NCBI RefSeq assembly: GCF_006539185.1
Contig: NZ_BJMN01000005.1
Coordinates: forward strand, 186,001 to 250,000
DNA: 64,000 bases
DNA from: Streptomyces gardneri
GTDB taxonomy: Bacteria; Actinomycetota; Actinomycetes; Streptomycetales; Streptomycetaceae
Direction: 5' to 3'
Position numbers and translations under genes: made by a program. The notes under the pieces are model-generated. The model had not been told where the DNA came from and ran no database searches. It saw only the letters and a program-made list of their open reading frames with translations. Of this stretch, positions 61,797 through 64,000 are shown in pieces (within the stretch, counting starts at the first letter, position 1; each line of letters opens with the position of its first letter).

Positions 61797-63020
61797 ATGT
61801 CAGACATCGCCATCGTCGGCGCAGGCATCTCGGGCCTGCACCTCGCCCTGCGACTCCAGCAGGCGGGAGTGACCACGACGGTCTACGCCGAGCGCAGCAC
61901 CGAGGACCTCGCGGCGGGGCGCCCGCTGAGCCTCCCCGTCCGGTTCGGCCGGACCCTGGACCGGGAGCGCGAACTGGGCGTCTCGCACTGGGAGGGAGGG
62001 GACAACGACACCCTCGGCGTCCGCCTCGTGGCACGCGGGGAGCCGGAGATCGGCTTCCTCGGCCGCCTCGACGCCCCCGCGAGCGGCGTCGACCTGCGCC
62101 TCTACCTGCCCACGCTCACCGCCGACTACCTGGAGCGGGGCGGCCGCGTGGTCGTGCTGCGGCCCGACGCGGCCGAGATCGAGCGGATCTCCCGCGACCA
62201 CGACCTGGTCGTGGTCGCCACCGGACGGGCCGCCACCACCGGCCTGTTCCCGCGCGATCCGGAGCGCTCGCCCTACACGGAGCCCCAGCGCGTCCTGACC
62301 GCCGGCCTCTTCCACGGCATCGCGCCCGTCGACCCGGGCCACATCCACTTCCAGGTCTCCGAGGCGGGCGAGATCTTCTCCACCCGGATCCTGACCGCCG
62401 AAGGACCCGTGCACGGCATCGTCGTGGAGGGCCTGCCGGGCGGTGCGCTGGAGCAACTCGCCTCCTACGACCACGCGGAGGACCCCGCCGGCTTCGAGAA
62501 GACCCTCCTGGGGCTCGTCGCCGAGTACGCGCCGGACCTGCGCGAGCGCATCTCCGACCGGGAGTTCGGGATCCGCCGCCCCGGCGACGTGATCCAGGGC
62601 GGCCTCACCCCGGTGGTCCGCCGCAGCTGGGCCGCGCTCGACTCGGGCAGGATCGCGCTGGCCCTCGGGGACGCCTGGATCGTCAACGACCCGCTCGCCG
62701 GGCAGGGCGCCAACCTCGGCTCGCGCAGCGCCTTCGAGATCGCCGAACTCATCGTCGCCGGCGGTCCGTTCGACGAGGCGTTCGCCGAGCGGGTGGCCGA
62801 GCGGCTGTGGCGGATCGCCGAACCGGTCGTCGCCTGGTCGAACCTGAACGTCGCGCCGCCGGTCGAGCACCTGGGCGGGATCTTCGTGACCGCCACGGCC
62901 GATCAGCGCGTCGCCGACGCGTTCGTCGCCAACTTCAACCACCCGGCCGACATGTGGGAGGCCGTCAAGACGCCGGACGCCACGCGGGCCTGGCTGGACA
63001 AGATCACTGAGGCCGGGTGA
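61797..63020 (+). CDS. Styrene/indole monooxygenase-like FAD protein (StyA-like)
   Basis: A 407-residue group E flavin monooxygenase. An N-terminal dinucleotide fold (IAIVGAGISGLHLALRLQQAG, VYAERSTEDL) is followed by DLVVVATGRA, and a second FAD motif IALALGDAWIVNDPLAGQGANLGSRSA. Such proteins epoxidise vinyl aromatics or oxidise indoles with FADH2 from a partner reductase. ATG at 61797 with AAGGAGCAAGGAG upstream. Last gene of the flavoenzyme operon, ended by a 20-base-pair terminator. Confidence 0.88.
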   Translation: MSDIAIVGAGISGLHLALRLQQAGVTTTVYAERSTEDLAAGRPLSLPVRFGRTLDRERELGVSHWEGGDNDTLGVRLVARGEPEIGFLGRLDAPASGVDLRLYLPTLTADYLERGGRVVVLRPDAAEIERISRDHDLVVVATGRAATTGLFPRDPERSPYTEPQRVLTAGLFHGIAPVDPGHIHFQVSEAGEIFSTRILTAEGPVHGIVVEGLPGGALEQLASYDHAEDPAGFEKTLLGLVAEYAPDLRERISDREFGIRRPGDVIQGGLTPVVRRSWAALDSGRIALALGDAWIVNDPLAGQGANLGSRSAFEIAELIVAGGPFDEAFAERVAERLWRIAEPVVAWSNLNVAPPVEHLGGIFVTATADQRVADAFVANFNHPADMWEAVKTPDATRAWLDKITEAG

Positions 63021-63034
63021 CGGAAGACCGTCGG

Positions 63035-63077
63035 CGGAGGGAAGCGCGCACGGCCCGGCCGTGCGCGCTTCCCTCCG
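63035..63077. terminator. Perfect 20-base-pair terminator hairpin
   Basis: Left arm CGGAGGGAAGCGCGCACGGC, loop CCG, right arm exactly complementary, followed by TCTTTCC. It sits between the convergent StyA-like and TetR genes and can act in both directions. Confidence 0.88.
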
Positions 63078-63087
63078 TCTTTCCGTG

Positions 63088-63705
63088 TTACGCGGCGACC
63101 AGCGGACCGGTCCGCGGGCTCCAGACGGACATCGCCATGTCCACCAGCTCGTGCAGCTGGGCGCGCTCGGCCCCGTCCCGCGCCTGCAACGAGAGGCCGT
63201 TGAGGAACGTGGTGTAGAAGGCGGCGATCCGGTCCGTGTCCGTGTCCTCGGCGAGCTCCCCGCCCGCCACCGCGGCGTCCAGCCGGGTCTTGAGGGTGGA
63301 CTTGGTCCGGGCCCGGCAGCGCAGCGCGAAGTCCCGTACGGACTCGTGGTCGGTGGTGCAGCTGCTGGCGGCGTGCACGATCATGCAGCCGCGCGGCCTG
63401 TCGGCGGCGGTGAAGCGGTCGACGCTGCCGTGCAGGAGCGCGGCGATGGCCTCGCGGACCGTCGCGGCCTCGTCCATGGCCCGGCGCGAGGACTCCGCCT
63501 CGGTGCGCTCGTAGAGCTCGATGGCCTCCCGGAACAACTGCTCCTTGTTCTTGAAGGCGGCGTACAGGCTGGGCGGGTTGATGCCCATCGCGGCGCTCAG
63601 GTCGGTCGTCGACGTGGTGGCGTACCCGCGCTCCCAGAAGACGAGCATCGCCGTGTGCAGTGCGGCGTCCCGATCGAAGCTGCGGGGGCGTCCGGTGCGG
63701 GCCAC
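63088..63705 (-). CDS. TetR-family transcriptional repressor
   Basis: A 205-residue protein. The N-terminal helix-turn-helix (residues 8-55) has ALHTAMLVFWERGYATTSTTDLSAAMGINPPSLYAAFKNKEQLF. The C-terminal ligand domain has VDRFTAADRPRGCMIVHAASS, resembling the NemR/AcrR group with TetR_C_16-like ends. GTG start with AAGGAGG. It is divergent from an exporter-like gene, with a perfect inverted repeat between them, so it very likely represses itself, that gene and possibly the flavoenzyme operon. Confidence 0.92.
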   Translation of the reverse strand: MARTGRPRSFDRDAALHTAMLVFWERGYATTSTTDLSAAMGINPPSLYAAFKNKEQLFREAIELYERTEAESSRRAMDEAATVREAIAALLHGSVDRFTAADRPRGCMIVHAASSCTTDHESVRDFALRCRARTKSTLKTRLDAAVAGGELAEDTDTDRIAAFYTTFLNGLSLQARDGAERAQLHELVDMAMSVWSPRTGPLVAA

Positions 63706-63743
63706 ATGTCCTCCTTGACGGCCGATCAGCCGGTCGATAGCCT

Positions 63744-63767
63744 CTTCTGTAGAGGTTAGTACAGAAG
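63744..63767. promoter_or_regulatory. Candidate TetR operator
   Basis: Perfect 8-base arms CTTCTGTA and TACAGAAG with an 8-base spacer, between the divergent TetR and transporter starts, 39 bases upstream of the TetR GTG. Size and position are typical of TetR autoregulatory operators. Confidence 0.75.
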
Positions 63768-63871
63768 TGGTGTTGTCCGCTGCCCCCCCGTACGGGAAAT
63801 TCGGCGGTCACTCCGTCCTGCCCTCGTCCTTCCCTCGACTCTACGGTCGGTCCGACAAGGAGATCCAGTTC

Positions 63872-64000
63872 ATGACTATCGCGGACGACGCCACGGCGGA
63901 CGGCGCTTTACCCGGTCCGAATGACCCCGAGGCCCGCGTGCGATGGGGCCTGCGGGAATGGCTGATGCTCGTGGTGGTGTGCGGGGCGTTCTCCCTCGAC
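63872..64000 (+). CDS. N-terminus of a membrane transporter (MFS-like), partial
   Basis: The frame begins MTIADDATADGALPGPNDP, then a hydrophobic stretch (WLMLVVVCGAFSLD) as the first membrane helix, and runs off the window. The layout matches major-facilitator drug exporters controlled by an adjacent TetR repressor, but 43 residues are too few for certainty. AAGGAG lies 9 bases before the ATG. Leu13 is a TTA codon (63908-63910), which in Streptomyces suggests bldA-dependent, late-growth expression. Confidence 0.6.
   Translation, partial: MTIADDATADGALPGPNDPEARVRWGLREWLMLVVVCGAFSLD

Noticed and set aside
1..64000. CRISPR array, tRNA, rRNA or insertion sequence
   Set aside because: I saw no regularly spaced direct repeats, cloverleaf with CCA-type end, rRNA-like conserved stretch, transposase motif or terminal inverted repeats.

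Overview
The window is about 70% GC, with strongly third-position GC-biased genes, many GTG starts, short intergenic gaps and ATGA/GTGA start-stop overlaps. Together with families typical of actinomycete chromosomes (an SRPBCC/DeoR pair, Rv1733c-like, DUF6643-like, MmpL/MmpS, FAS1, many ECF sigma factors) and two TTA leucine codons of the bldA type, this points to a Streptomyces chromosome. The lanthipeptide locus closely resembles the venezuelin locus of S. venezuelae as I remember it, so a relative of that species is plausible. I saw no rRNA, tRNA, CRISPR array, transposase or phage gene.

Layout. 1-16.3 kb is mostly ordinary chromosome: a DeoR regulator, a large membrane hydrolase-like protein, a beta-helix/AAA+ ATPase fusion, a MOSC protein, an HpnB-like glycosyltransferase, a racemase, apolipoprotein N-acyltransferase (lnt), a NUDIX hydrolase, and a 3-hydroxybutyrate dehydrogenase with a GAF/PucR regulator. 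16.3-21.8 kb holds an MHS-type symporter and an MmpL/MarR/MmpS group interrupted by a FAS1 protein. 22.1-31.4 kb is a polymorphic toxin locus: a secreted 2,868-residue RHS/YD-repeat protein ending in a nuclease domain, followed by a SMI1/KNR4-type immunity gene. 31.3-35.8 kb carries an ECF sigma operon, a GNAT relic, a PadR/hydrolase divergent pair with a clear operator, and an acetyltransferase.

35.9-40.9 kb is a complete class IV lanthipeptide locus on the minus strand: synthetase LanL, a 51-residue precursor too short for usual ORF calling, and a two-gene ABC exporter. Strong hairpins flank the precursor gene. 41.1-43.4 kb is one gene joining a macrodomain, a family-1 uracil-DNA-glycosylase-like domain with a changed catalytic motif, and an arginine-type ADP-ribosyltransferase. 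This is the most unusual gene in the window. 43.5-51.1 kb is an NRPS operon (thioesterase II, methyltransferase, and a FAAL-ACP-Cy-A(Ox)-PCP megasynthase) predicted to make a fatty-acyl thiazole.

51.3-54.9 kb contains another sigma-factor operon preceded by a 28-residue membrane peptide, a luciferase-like oxidoreductase and prephenate dehydrogenase. 55.1-63.0 kb is a tightly packed operon of flavoenzymes: two HpaC-type flavin reductases, a VAO-type FAD oxidase, an acyl-CoA-dehydrogenase-fold monooxygenase, an acyl-AMP ligase fused in frame to the second reductase, an LLM oxidoreductase and a styrene-monooxygenase-like protein. It is followed by a TetR gene and a divergent exporter-like gene that share a perfect inverted-repeat operator. 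This looks like a biosynthetic or catabolic pathway whose product I cannot name.
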